A DNA stretch of 64,000 nucleotides from positions 102,449 through 166,448 of the forward strand of contig NZ_LYMK01000010.1 of NCBI RefSeq assembly GCF_002157355.1, in the 5' to 3' direction. Source of the DNA: Variovorax sp. JS1663 (GTDB lineage Bacteria; Pseudomonadota; Gammaproteobacteria; Burkholderiales; Burkholderiaceae_C). The translations under genes and the position numbers were made by a program. Position 1 is the stretch's first letter; each line of letters starts with the position of its first letter. The notes under the pieces were generated by a model. It was not told where the DNA came from. It saw nothing but the letters and a program-made list of their open reading frames with translations, and did no database searches. Shown here piece after piece: positions 39,674 to 50,298 of the stretch.

Positions 39674-40860
39674 TCAGATCTTCGCCAGCGCCTGGGCCAG
39701 GTCGGCGCGCAGGTCTTCCAGCGCCTCCACGCCCACCGACAGCCGCACCAGCCCGTCGCCGATGCCCAGGCGCGCACGCGTCTCGGCCGGGATGGTGGCG
39801 TGGGTCATGATGGCCGGGTGCTCGATCAGGCTCTCGACCCCGCCCAGGCTCTCGGCCAGCGAGAAGATGCGCACCGCCTCCAGGAAGCGGCGCGCGCCGG
39901 CGAGGTCGGTGCGCAGGTCGATCGAGATCATGCCGCCGAAGCCCTGCTGCATCTGCCGCTTCGCCAGTTCGTGCTGCGGATGCGAGGGCAGGCCCGGGTA
40001 GTGCACGCGCGTCACCTGCGGCTGCGCCTCCAGCCATTGCGCCAGCGCCATCGCATTGCTGCAATGGCGCTCCATGCGCAGCGCCAGGGTCTTCACGCCG
40101 CGCAGGGTGAGGAAGCTGTCGAAGGGCCCGGCAATGGCGCCCACCGCGTTCTGCAGGAAGCCAAGGCGCTCGCGCAGCGGCGCATGGCGCTCCTCTCGGC
40201 CGACCACCGCCACGCCGCCGATGACGTCCGAATGGCCGTTGAGGTACTTGGTGGTGGAGTGCACCACGACGTCGAAGCCCAGCTCCAGCGGGCGCTGCAC
40301 GAAGGGGCTGGCGAAGGTGTTGTCGGCCACGCAGAGGATGCCGCGCTCGCGGCAGATCGCGGCGATGGCGCGCAGGTCGGCCAGTCGCAGCAGCGGGTTG
40401 GTCGGCGTCTCCACCCACACCATGCGCGTCTCGGGGGTCAAGGCCTCCAGCAGACGCACCGGGTCGGTCAGGTCGACGAAGCTGAAACGATGCCCCGCGC
40501 TGCGAACGCGCACGCGCTCGAACAGGCGGAAGGTGCCACCGTAGACATCGTCGCCCGAGACGATGTGGGCATTGGCATCCAGCAGCTCCAGCGTGGTCGA
40601 GATCGCGGCCAGGCCGGAGGCGAAGGCGAAGGCCGCGGAGCCGCCTTCCAGGTCGGCCACGCAGCGCTCCAGCGCCCAGCGGGTGGGGTTGTGCGAACGG
40701 CCGTAGTCGAGGCCCTTGTGCACGCCCGGGCTCTGTTGCACGTAGGTCGAGGTGGCGAAGATGGGCGGCATGATCGCGCCGGTCGCGGGCTCGGGCGACT
40801 GGCCGGCGTGGATCACGCGGGTGGCGAAATCGAGTCCGCCATGGGGGTCCTGGTCCTGGC

Positions 40861-40864
<4 letters not shown>
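39674..40864 (-). CDS. Trans-sulfuration enzyme (cystathionine gamma-lyase/synthase family)
   Basis: A 396-residue Cys/Met-metabolism PLP enzyme. The Schiff-base lysine is in VVVHSTTKYLNGHSDVIGG, SGLAAISTTLELL and NPTRWALE line the active site, and ESLGGVESLIEHPAIMTHA is the family C-terminal signature. The GTG start at 40864 overlaps the stop of the upstream cystathionine beta-synthase gene, so the pair is translationally coupled. That context favours cystathionine gamma-lyase (reverse transsulfuration, cystathionine to cysteine) over gamma-synthase. Converges with the P450 gene with a 4-base gap. Confidence 0.9.
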
Positions 40865-42227
<1,363 letters not shown>

Positions 42228-42231
<4 letters not shown>

Positions 42232-42416
42232 GCGGTCACCTCTCGCGACCATGCTAACCCGCCCGCACTAAAGTAGCAGTAGGCGAGTGTCGCGAACCGC
42301 TTGCCGCGCCATGTCACATCGTGCAGATCACTCGCAGCGATTCGGAACACGAGATACAGGGCCGCCAGCACAGCCACCGCCGCAGATATGACCAGGATGT
42401 GCTCCACCTTGCCCAC
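42228..42416 (-). CDS. Possible small membrane protein upstream of cystathionine beta-synthase
   Basis: A 62-codon frame starting GTG at 42416 and ending in a TGA that overlaps the ATG of the cystathionine beta-synthase gene. Residues ~6-28 (HILVISAAVAVLAALYLVFRI) form a clear single membrane helix; the rest is basic and aromatic. No family is recognised and no ribosome site stands out. It sits in the scarred stretch between the IS21 relic and the metabolic genes, so it may be a degraded tail of a lost gene rather than a working one. Confidence 0.3.
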
Positions 42417-42529
42417 CCATGGTGCGCTTCTCCCTTGGCTCGGTTTTCTTGGGGCTTTGACAGAAACTGCTGCAGCGCCGCTTCTTGCTGCGGGGTCGGG
42501 GCATCAGTCGGCAGGCTTGACTTCAAACT

Positions 42530-42592
42530 TCAGACACCCTCGCCCCTTCGGGCCATCACTCGTATCTCCACTGCTTGCTCCTGGGTCAACAT
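42530..42592 (-). pseudogene. istA N-terminal stub
   Basis: Twenty codons, MLTQEQAVEIRVMARRGEGV, then TGA. This is the beginning of IS21-type IstA transposases, whose next residues (REIARxxGxSRNTVRRYL) form a helix-turn-helix that is missing here. The stop lies at the deletion junction. It cannot make a working transposase. Confidence 0.78.
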
Positions 42593-42675
42593 CGACGGCC
42601 AAAAGGCCGTCATCCTTACCCAGGTGGGTCACTTTTACTTCGGCGCAGTGGGTCAGTATTACTTCGGCGCCAACA
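42530..42675 (-). mobile_element. IS21-family end with istA stub (relic)
   Basis: Reading the minus strand from 42675, the sequence begins TGTTGGCGCCGAAGTAATAC and has two near-direct repeats, GCGCCGAAGTAATACTGACC and GCGCCGAAGTAAAAGTGACC, each followed by CAC. Tandem terminal repeats of this GTGACCCAC type are characteristic of IS21-family left ends. About 80 bases in, the istA start codon follows (42592). The element breaks off at 42530; the rest of istA, istB and the right end are absent. It begins 1 base beyond the stop codon of the putative immunity gene. Confidence 0.8.
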
Positions 42676-42676
42676 T

Positions 42677-43144
42677 CTAGCGCCGCTCGCCTATCCAAGT
42701 GGCCAAGTCATACACGGCAAGCACATTGCCAGGAACGGTTCGAAGAGCTTCTTGGTCGTTCCGATTCAAAAGCTCTCGTTGCGTTAGAGGCAAAGCCCCC
42801 CTCAACAATGACTCGAGCATCTCTCGCGTTTCCTTTTCAAGCTGAGAGTTCTTGCCTGCGGCTCGCCGCAGAGGTATCACCCCAAATACGTCATTGACCA
42901 CGTACATTTTCTGCAGAGACCGCTCGACCTCTAAGGATCCGACACGCTCGACGGTTAGCTTCTTGCCGTTCGCGCCACGTACTTGGACTGCCATCGAGCC
43001 ACCATCCGCCCCGGCGCGAGTGCTCGTGATAGTCACAGGTTGCGTCAGTTCGTGCGGATCGGCTATGTCGCCATATGCGAACACCCCAGCCCACACAGCC
43101 ACCAACAATACGCTGGCAATCAAAACAAGTTTTTGCTGCTTCAC
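42677..43144 (-). CDS. Putative immunity protein of the Rhs toxin, membrane-anchored
   Basis: A 155-residue protein that begins 1 base after the Rhs gene. An N-terminal hydrophobic segment (residues ~5-24, KLVLIASVLLVAVWAGVFAYG) should anchor it in the inner membrane or act as an export signal; the rest (~25-155) is polar with no cysteine. No family is recognised. Immunity is inferred from position: directly behind a toxin-tailed Rhs gene, same strand, with the lower GC of the toxin tail. A periplasm-facing location would suit a toxin acting in or entering through the periplasm. An IS21 relic abuts its stop codon. Confidence 0.6.
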   Translation of the reverse strand: MKQQKLVLIASVLLVAVWAGVFAYGDIADPHELTQPVTITSTRAGADGGSMAVQVRGANGKKLTVERVGSLEVERSLQKMYVVNDVFGVIPLRRAAGKNSQLEKETREMLESLLRGALPLTQRELLNRNDQEALRTVPGNVLAVYDLATWIGERR

Positions 43145-43145
43145 T

Positions 43146-46100
43146 TCATTGCCTCCTAGGAGAACGAGTCACCCACTGTCCTGGAGAACCTTTGAAGCCT
43201 CCCCAGTACCAACCCCAGATACCACCAAATCCATACCCTCCGCTCATGCGAGGAAGCATTTCCAGATAGCCATCTGGTCCAGTGACAGGCACTCCGAGTT
43301 GATCTGCTAGCTTCTGATTGAACCCGTTGTCCGCGCCAACGTAACAGGCTTTGACGGTTATCGGCATACCAGGCTTCCATAAGCCAGATTTTTTGATGAG
43401 GTTGGCAGCTTCGTTGGGACCCAAGGCCTTTGTCGTCCCATCTCTCTGATCGGCAATTGCAGAGTCATTCCCGTGACCATACAAGATGAGAGTTCCCTGA
43501 ATATCAGGATCAGAAGCGGCCGAACCTTGCAGTGCAAAGTCGCGTGGATTTCCAAGCACAAGTTTCTCGAGACCCCAGGGATCCATGTAGCTCAGAGGAT
43601 TGCCGTCGACATACAGGTAGCCGTTTGGCCCGCCCGCCCAACCAATCGGATCAAACTGCGTGTACCGCCCGATCCTCGGGTCAAGGCTGCGGAAACGGTT
43701 GTCAAACAGCCCGCTTTCTTTGTCGTAATACTGCCCCGGCCAACGCAGGTTCATCACGACCTCAGAGATGCCCGTCGTCCCCGGATTCGGATTGATGTCC
43801 AGGTTCGCGAACCGGTACTTCGCCAAGGTCGGCGCGTTGTCGCCGAAGGCACTGTACGCCCACTGCCAGACTGCTTGGCCGGTTGAGTCCGTGAGGCGCC
43901 TCGGGGTGTTGAGGTGGTCGCTGTGCACCGCGTAGAGCTGGCCGTTGATGACGGCCGCAACCGGCATCGGTCCACTCGCCGTTGGCAGGTAGATGTAGCT
44001 CGTGCTGCCCGTGCTGTTGGCTCCACCCGTGCCCGTCTCCGCCAGCAGACTGCCGTCCTCGTCGTACATGAAGGCAAAGCCCTGCTTCTCCGCTTCCGTG
44101 GTGTTCGGCCCCCACAGCTTCGTGAAGAAGTTCAGCAGACTCTGGAAGAAGCCCGGGTCCGTTTCATCACCCTCTGCGGGCGGATACAACGGCTCGGTTT
44201 TGAAGACCCGTTGTCCCAGCGCGTTGTGTGCATAGCGCGTGGTCGGGCTGGCATCGGTGGCCCCCGTGGTCGCGGCGCTCAATCGCCCCTCGGCGTTGTA
44301 GCTGTAGGTCCTCAGCCCATCGCTGATCAGATCCCCGTTGGCGTTGTACGTGTAGGCCACATTCGTCGTGGTGCCGCCCGCGCTCTGACTGAAGCCGTCC
44401 AGCCTGTTGCTGCTGCCGTTGATTGTGTAGCCGCGGCCGGTGGTCTGCCCGCCCTGCGTCTTCGTGCTCGCGCTGCGGTTCCCATTGGCGTCATACCCGA
44501 AACTCGTCTGGCTCCCCTTGGCATTGAACCCGGTGATGCGCCCGACGCTGTCATAGCTCACGTTCCAGGTGCTGTTCGCGCTGGCGATGCTGCTGTGGGT
44601 CGGATCGCTGTCTCCAGGCAGCAGCAGCTTCTGCGTCAGGCTGGTGATGCGCCCGGCCGCGTCATACACGTAGTTGGAGAATTCGGTGCTGGTCATCCGC
44701 CCGGCGGTGTCGTAGCTGCGGCCGGCACCGAGGGTCTGACTCACAAATGGCCAGTTCCACGCGGTGGGCTGGCCCATCGGGTTCCAGGCCAGCCCTGCAA
44801 CGACCGGACTGCCGTTCCTGTTGATCTGGATGAGACGGCCGGTGGCGTCGTACAGGTAGTCCAGTTGCGACCCGTCGGGGTATGTGATGCTGGCGAGCTG
44901 CCCGGCCAGGGTGTAGCCATAGACGACCCGCTGGCTCAGGCCGTTGACCAAGGTCTGGATCTGAACGCGGACACGGCCGAACACATCCCGCGTGTAGGTG
45001 GTGGTGCCGCTGCGGTCGGTGAAGGATGTCAGGTAGCCCTTGGAGCCCTTGGCCTTGTCGTAGACCAGGCTGGTGGTCTGGCCGTCGGCGAAGGTGATGA
45101 GGATCGGGCGGCCCAGCAGGTCGCGCTGGATCTGAGTGGCCTGGCCCATGGCATCGGTGATGCTGCTGGGCAGGCCTAAAGCGTCGTACTGGGTGCGGGT
45201 GGTGCCGATGTCGGCGCTGCTCTCCGAGGTGGCGTTGCCCAAGGCATCGCGGGCGTAAGTGGTGGCCACGCCCTTGAAGTCGCTGGCCCGGGTGACGGCA
45301 TCGAGGGCGTTGTAGCCGAGGGTGGCCGTGGCATTGGCTGCGTTGGTGATGGCCTTGATGCGGCGCAGGGGGTCGAGGCCGTAATGGGTGCTCTGGTTCA
45401 GGCCATTGGTCTCGGAGACCCGCTCACCGTTAGCGTCGTAAGCAAAGCTGTCCGTCTGGTTGGGGCCTGCGGTGCTGGCGGCGAGGCGATTAAGGCTGTT
45501 GATGCTGCGCGCCGTCGTCCAGGCCACTGCGCCGGCACTGTTCCTGACCTGCTCGGCCGTGCGGTTGCCCATCGCATCGAGGGTGTAGCTGCCGCTTTCG
45601 CCGCGGTTGTTGCTCCAGCCGGTGAGACGGTGAGCAGAGTCGTAGGCGTAGGAGAGCGACAACCCATCGGGCAAAGTCTGGGTGTCGAGCAGGCCCGTGG
45701 GCTGGTAGCTCAGCGTGGTGGCGGGCTGGTTGCCGACGGTCTTGCTGAGGAGGCGATCGCGGGTGTCCCAGGTGTAGCTGGTGACCAGGCCGTTGGGGGC
45801 GATGGTGGCGATGAGGCGGTTGGCGCTGTCGTAGGCGTACTGGGTGACGTGGCCCAGGGCGTTGGTGGACTTGACCAGGTTGCCGCTGGGGTCGTACTCG
45901 AAGGTGGTGAGGGCGCCGTTGGGCGCGGTCTCGGTGGCGGCCAGCCCTTGCGCGTTCCACGTCCAACGCCAGGTGCGGGTGGTGTTGGGTGAAGAGGCGG
46001 TGTCGGTGATGGCCCGCGAGAGGGTGTTGCCCTTGTCGTCGTACGTGTAGGCGGTGGTGCGGCCAGCCTGGGTGATCAGCACCGGCAGGGAGAAGGTGGC

Positions 46101-47570
46101 GTGCCACTGCGTCGCGACGGTCTGGGCCTCGGGTGTGCCGGCAGCGCGAGTGACCGAGGCGGGCAGGCGGCGTGCGACGTCCCATGTCGTGTCTGTCTTG
46201 ACGCCCTTGAAGTCGGTCTCGCTGGTGATCAGGCCGTTGGCGTCCTGAGTCCGTGAGGCGGCATCGCTCCCCCCGGTGCCGGAAGGCAAGGAGCTGCCAG
46301 CGACGGCCAGCTTGTTCTTGTTGCTGCCATAGACGTAGCTGCGCTCGGTGCCCAGGGGGTCCCGGACGCTGGCGCTGTTGCTGTCGGGATAGGAGACGTC
46401 GTAGCGCTCGGCGCCCCCGGCCAGTTGGGTGCTCGTGGCACGGCCCAGGCTGTCGTACCCGAAGCTGCCCCAGCGCACGCCGCTCTCGTCGACGATGCCG
46501 GTGAGGGCATGCGGGTAGCTGCTGTTCTCGTACAGATAGCCGCGGCTCTTGCCGTCGGGGTAGGTCACGAAGGCGAGCCGATCCATCGTGTCGTAGGAAT
46601 AGCCGATGGTGCGGCCATCGGGCGTGGTCACGGTCGAGAGCCGGCCCGCGCCGTCGTAGCCCAGGGACAGAGTACGACCGAAGCCATTGTGGACCATGGT
46701 CAGGCGGCCCGAGCTATCGTGGCCATACGTGGTGACGAAGCCGCCACGCTCGGTCTTGGTCTGCAGCCTGCCGGACGAATCAAAGGTGAGCTGGGTATCG
46801 TTGTCTGCGCGCTTGTAGATCCAGCCTGAGGGGGTCGCGCTCAGCGAGTCCGCACTGTTGTCTGCGGTCCAGATTGCGCTCGAGGGCGCCTTCGAGAAGG
46901 TGCGCCGATGGCCTTCGGGGTCGATGATGGCGAAGGTCTGGGAAGTCACGCCAAGCTGCAGTTGGAAGGAGAGGCTGTGGTTCCAGGCGACCCCCAGCCC
47001 GGTAGGGAGGCCGGGCCTGCTGCTCCCCCAGTTGCTGCGATAGAAGCGTGTCATGCCGAGCGCAGCAGGCCCGGAGTCCGTCCAGTCGGTTTCGGCACGA
47101 ATCTTCTCGGCACCGGCGAGGAAGATGGGATTGCCGGAATACGACCCTGCGCTACAGGAATCCTGCTCCGACTCGGGGGGCGTCGCCGAGACGCACCGCA
47201 GTGGAAAGGCTGAAGGATCGGCCTTGTAGCCGGAGGAGCACTTGCACGATGGCGCCTCCCAGGCGCGAATCCAGGGCTGGGAATGGGGGTCTTCGCAATC
47301 GACAGCGCTCGCGTCTATCGTCCCGAGGTAGTCGTCGTCGTTGGGGTTCTGTGTCAGGTAGTACTGGCAGGTCGTCGGGCTGTGGCTGGGGATGAAGTAG
47401 CCCAGCTCGGGAAATTTGTACGCCCTGCACAGATCGTCCATGCTCTGGAATATCGGGACATCCGAAAAGGGCCGGTGTCCCGAGAAGTAGTACCACGTCG
47501 TCGCATTCGCCTGTCCCGCGAAACACGCGAGCACGATAGGCATGGCGTGCCACAGTTTCTTGTTGATCAT
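43146..47570 (-). CDS. Sec-exported Rhs/YD-repeat protein with toxin-like C-terminus
   Basis: A 1474-residue Rhs protein. A signal peptide (1-23, ending GQANA) and a Cys-containing N-domain (~24-150) precede a DUF6531-like stretch (GNPIFLAGAEKIRAETDW). Dozens of YD repeats (GRLTxVxxxGRTxxxxYDxxGR type) run to ~1290. The core ends at the Rhs boundary DPIGWAGGPNGYLYVDGNPLSYMDPWGL (~1334). The last 140 residues (43149-43568) are unrelated to the core and lower in GC. They contain LILYGHGNDS (His1366) and ITVKACYVGADN (Cys1409), matching the HG and AC motifs of clan CD cysteine peptidases. A putative immunity gene follows at once. No VgrG, PAAR or Tc component is nearby. Confidence 0.9.
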   Translation of the reverse strand: MINKKLWHAMPIVLACFAGQANATTWYYFSGHRPFSDVPIFQSMDDLCRAYKFPELGYFIPSHSPTTCQYYLTQNPNDDDYLGTIDASAVDCEDPHSQPWIRAWEAPSCKCSSGYKADPSAFPLRCVSATPPESEQDSCSAGSYSGNPIFLAGAEKIRAETDWTDSGPAALGMTRFYRSNWGSSRPGLPTGLGVAWNHSLSFQLQLGVTSQTFAIIDPEGHRRTFSKAPSSAIWTADNSADSLSATPSGWIYKRADNDTQLTFDSSGRLQTKTERGGFVTTYGHDSSGRLTMVHNGFGRTLSLGYDGAGRLSTVTTPDGRTIGYSYDTMDRLAFVTYPDGKSRGYLYENSSYPHALTGIVDESGVRWGSFGYDSLGRATSTQLAGGAERYDVSYPDSNSASVRDPLGTERSYVYGSNKNKLAVAGSSLPSGTGGSDAASRTQDANGLITSETDFKGVKTDTTWDVARRLPASVTRAAGTPEAQTVATQWHATFSLPVLITQAGRTTAYTYDDKGNTLSRAITDTASSPNTTRTWRWTWNAQGLAATETAPNGALTTFEYDPSGNLVKSTNALGHVTQYAYDSANRLIATIAPNGLVTSYTWDTRDRLLSKTVGNQPATTLSYQPTGLLDTQTLPDGLSLSYAYDSAHRLTGWSNNRGESGSYTLDAMGNRTAEQVRNSAGAVAWTTARSINSLNRLAASTAGPNQTDSFAYDANGERVSETNGLNQSTHYGLDPLRRIKAITNAANATATLGYNALDAVTRASDFKGVATTYARDALGNATSESSADIGTTRTQYDALGLPSSITDAMGQATQIQRDLLGRPILITFADGQTTSLVYDKAKGSKGYLTSFTDRSGTTTYTRDVFGRVRVQIQTLVNGLSQRVVYGYTLAGQLASITYPDGSQLDYLYDATGRLIQINRNGSPVVAGLAWNPMGQPTAWNWPFVSQTLGAGRSYDTAGRMTSTEFSNYVYDAAGRITSLTQKLLLPGDSDPTHSSIASANSTWNVSYDSVGRITGFNAKGSQTSFGYDANGNRSASTKTQGGQTTGRGYTINGSSNRLDGFSQSAGGTTTNVAYTYNANGDLISDGLRTYSYNAEGRLSAATTGATDASPTTRYAHNALGQRVFKTEPLYPPAEGDETDPGFFQSLLNFFTKLWGPNTTEAEKQGFAFMYDEDGSLLAETGTGGANSTGSTSYIYLPTASGPMPVAAVINGQLYAVHSDHLNTPRRLTDSTGQAVWQWAYSAFGDNAPTLAKYRFANLDINPNPGTTGISEVVMNLRWPGQYYDKESGLFDNRFRSLDPRIGRYTQFDPIGWAGGPNGYLYVDGNPLSYMDPWGLEKLVLGNPRDFALQGSAASDPDIQGTLILYGHGNDSAIADQRDGTTKALGPNEAANLIKKSGLWKPGMPITVKACYVGADNGFNQKLADQLGVPVTGPDGYLEMLPRMSGGYGFGGIWGWYWGGFKGSPGQWVTRSPRRQ

Positions 47571-47732
47571 TCCGCTCCCTGGGTTGTTGCTGCCCGGACA
47601 TGGGCGGCGAGACCCTAAGGCACGCTGACGGAAATACGCGCGCCGTGCGACAAAGCGCGAGAAATCGCCTTGCAGTGATCAACTTTAGGGGTACAGCGCA
47701 ACTCGGATCACGACGTGCGCCTGAGTGCGAAC

Positions 47733-50252
47733 CTATTCCGCTGCGCGCCTCAAGGTATCCACCACCGGCCTGTTCAGCACCTCGCGCAGCCCCCACCACC
47801 CGGCCGCCAACGCCAGCACGGCGCCCGCCAGCGAGCCGGCGATCGGCACGAGCGGCGAGGCGGTCCAGGTGAAATCGAACACGTAGCGCGCCAGGCCCCA
47901 GCCGATCACGGACGCCACGATGCTGGCCAGGAAGCCGGCCAGCAGGCCCACGCCGAGCAACTCGGCCCGCTGCACCTGCCGCAGCAGGCTGCCGCGTGCG
48001 CCGACCGCGCGCATCACCGCGAACTCGCGCGCCCGCTCCTCGCGCGTGGCGGTGACGGCCGCGAACAGCACCACCAGCCCGGCCGCGAGCGTAAAGCCGA
48101 ACAGGAACTCCACCGCCCGGATCACCTGGTCCAGCACGCGCTGCACCTGGCCGATGGTCGCGCTCATGTCCACGTTGGTCACGTTGGGGAAGGTGCGCAC
48201 CAGCGCGTTGTCGAAGCCCTGGCGGTCCGGCGCGCGGAAGGCGCTCATGTAGGTGACGGGCACGTCGGCGCCGAGCGAATCGACCGTGTACATCACGAAG
48301 AAGTTGGCATGCATGGAGCCCCAGTCCACCTTGCGCACGGAGGTGATGCGGGCATCGTTCTGCTGGCCGCCGACGTCGAAGCGCAGGCGGTCGCCGAGCT
48401 TGAGGCCGAGGGTCTCCATCAGGCCCTCCTCGACGCTGACCTCGCCCGCCCTGCCCGGCTCCCAGCGGCCGGCCACCACCTCGTTGTGCGACGGCCGCTC
48501 CATGGCGTTGCTGAGGTTGAACTCGCGGTCCACCAGGCGCCGCGCCCGGTCTTCCGTGTAGTCGTCGGGCGAGACGGGGCGATCGTTGATGGCCACCAGC
48601 CGGCCGCGGATCATCGGGTACCAGTCGTACTTCTTCACGCCGCCGGCCTGCAGCGCCTGGCGGAAGGCTTCGCTCTGGTCGGGCATGACGTTGATGACGA
48701 AGCGGTTGGGCGCATCCGGCGGCGAGGCGCGGCGCCAGCTCGCGACCAGGTCGGTGCGCAGCAGCACCAGCAGCACCAGCGCCAGCAGGCCCACGGCCAG
48801 CGCGCTGACCTGCACCACCGTGTAGGCCGGCCGGGCCGAGATCTGGCGCGTGGCCAGCACCAGCCAGCGCGGCGCGGTCGTTTCGTTGACGCTGCGGCGC
48901 AGCAGCAGCACCGCGGCCCAGCTCAGCAGCGCGAACAGCGCCACCGCGCCGGCGAAGCCGCCGACCGCGATCAGGCCCAGCTTGATGTCGCTGCTGGCGG
49001 CCAGCAGCAGGGCCGCGAAGCCGGCCACGCCCACCGCCAGCACCGCGATCGAGGCCGGCTTGAGGTTGCCCACGTCGCGGCGGATCACGCGCAGCGGCGG
49101 CACCTGCGCCAGCTGCAGCACCGGCGGCAGGCCGAAGGCGAACAGCAGGGTCAGCCCCATGCCCAGGCCGAAGGCCACCGGCCACAGGCTGGGCGCGGGC
49201 AGCGCGGCCTCGACCAGGCCGGCCAGCAGCAGCACGAAGACGTAGTGCACGGCGAAGCCGATGGCCACGCCGAGCGCACTGGCCGCCAGGCCGATCAGGG
49301 CGAACTCGAAGGCATAGGCCTGCGCGATGGTGCGCTGGCTCTGGCCGAGCACGCGCAGCATGGCGCAGTCGTCCAGGTGATTGGTCGCGAAGCCGCGCGC
49401 GGCCAGCGCCACGGCCACGGCCGACAGCAGGGCCGCCAGCAGGGCCACCAGGTTGAGGAATTTCTCGGCGCGGTCCAGGGTCTGGCGCATCTCGGGCCGG
49501 CCGCTCTCGAAGGAATCGAGGCGCACGCCGCGCAGCTCGCCCTTCTTGAGCAGTGCGTCACTCCATTCGCTGAAGCGCTTGACCGCCGCTGCCTCGCCCG
49601 CTACCGCAAAACGGTAGCTCACGCGACTGGCCGGCTGTACGAGGCCGGTGCGCGGCACGTCGGCCTGGTTGAGCATCACGCGCGGCGCGAAGCTCATGAA
49701 GCCGGCGCCGCGGTCGGGCTCCAGCGTGATCACGCGCGCGATGCGCAGGCGGGCGTCGCCCAGCAGCACGGTGTCGCCCACCTTCAGCGCGAGGCCTTCG
49801 AGCAGCGGGGCATCGACCCAGGCCTCGCCCGGCGCGGGGATCTCGCGCGTGGGCGCGCCGGGGCCCGCGGGCGCCGCGCTCACCTGCAGGTTGCCGCGCA
49901 GCGGGTAGCCCGCCTCCACCGCCTTGAGCGCGACCAGCTTGGTCGCGCCGCCCTGCTCGTCCGTGGCGCGCGCCATGGTCGGGAAGCCGTAGGTGCTCGC
50001 AGTCTGCAAGCCCAGCGCGCGGGCGCGCTCGATGAAGACGGCAGGCGTCGGGTTGTCGCTCGCGACCACCGCGTCGCCGCCGATCAGCTGGCGCGCATCG
50101 CGCTGCAGGCCGCCCTTGAGCCGGTCGGCGAAGAAGCCGACGGCCGTGAGCGCGGCAACGGCCAGCAGCACGGCGACGATGAGAAGGCGCAGTTCGCCGG
50201 CGCGCAGGTCGCGCCAGAGGGTGCGCCAGCCGAGGCGGAGGGAGGCGTTCAT
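47733..50252 (-). CDS. FtsX-like ABC transporter permease (YbbP type)
   Basis: An 839-residue permease with the YbbP/lipoprotein-release layout. One N-terminal helix precedes a large periplasmic domain (~50-255), then two FtsX blocks (~260-470 and ~720-835) with ATREERAREFAVMRAVGA in the second. The partner ATPase (YbbA-like) is not adjacent in this window, which is unusual because it normally lies directly upstream. The 162-base gap to the Rhs gene holds no gene. The substrate is unknown; relatives act on lipids, lipoproteins or arylesterase export. Confidence 0.88.
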   Translation of the reverse strand: MNASLRLGWRTLWRDLRAGELRLLIVAVLLAVAALTAVGFFADRLKGGLQRDARQLIGGDAVVASDNPTPAVFIERARALGLQTASTYGFPTMARATDEQGGATKLVALKAVEAGYPLRGNLQVSAAPAGPGAPTREIPAPGEAWVDAPLLEGLALKVGDTVLLGDARLRIARVITLEPDRGAGFMSFAPRVMLNQADVPRTGLVQPASRVSYRFAVAGEAAAVKRFSEWSDALLKKGELRGVRLDSFESGRPEMRQTLDRAEKFLNLVALLAALLSAVAVALAARGFATNHLDDCAMLRVLGQSQRTIAQAYAFEFALIGLAASALGVAIGFAVHYVFVLLLAGLVEAALPAPSLWPVAFGLGMGLTLLFAFGLPPVLQLAQVPPLRVIRRDVGNLKPASIAVLAVGVAGFAALLLAASSDIKLGLIAVGGFAGAVALFALLSWAAVLLLRRSVNETTAPRWLVLATRQISARPAYTVVQVSALAVGLLALVLLVLLRTDLVASWRRASPPDAPNRFVINVMPDQSEAFRQALQAGGVKKYDWYPMIRGRLVAINDRPVSPDDYTEDRARRLVDREFNLSNAMERPSHNEVVAGRWEPGRAGEVSVEEGLMETLGLKLGDRLRFDVGGQQNDARITSVRKVDWGSMHANFFVMYTVDSLGADVPVTYMSAFRAPDRQGFDNALVRTFPNVTNVDMSATIGQVQRVLDQVIRAVEFLFGFTLAAGLVVLFAAVTATREERAREFAVMRAVGARGSLLRQVQRAELLGVGLLAGFLASIVASVIGWGLARYVFDFTWTASPLVPIAGSLAGAVLALAAGWWGLREVLNRPVVDTLRRAAE

Positions 50253-50298
50253 GGTGCCCGACGATAGCCGAGGCGCGGCACCGGGCCAACCGAAGGGC

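Noticed and set aside
43914..45179. A 421-codon + strand frame and the many periodic repeats in this stretch, considered as a CRISPR-like or separate gene region
   Set aside because: The periodicity comes from the YD repeats of the Rhs core; the units vary too much for CRISPR repeats and the + strand frame is a shadow.
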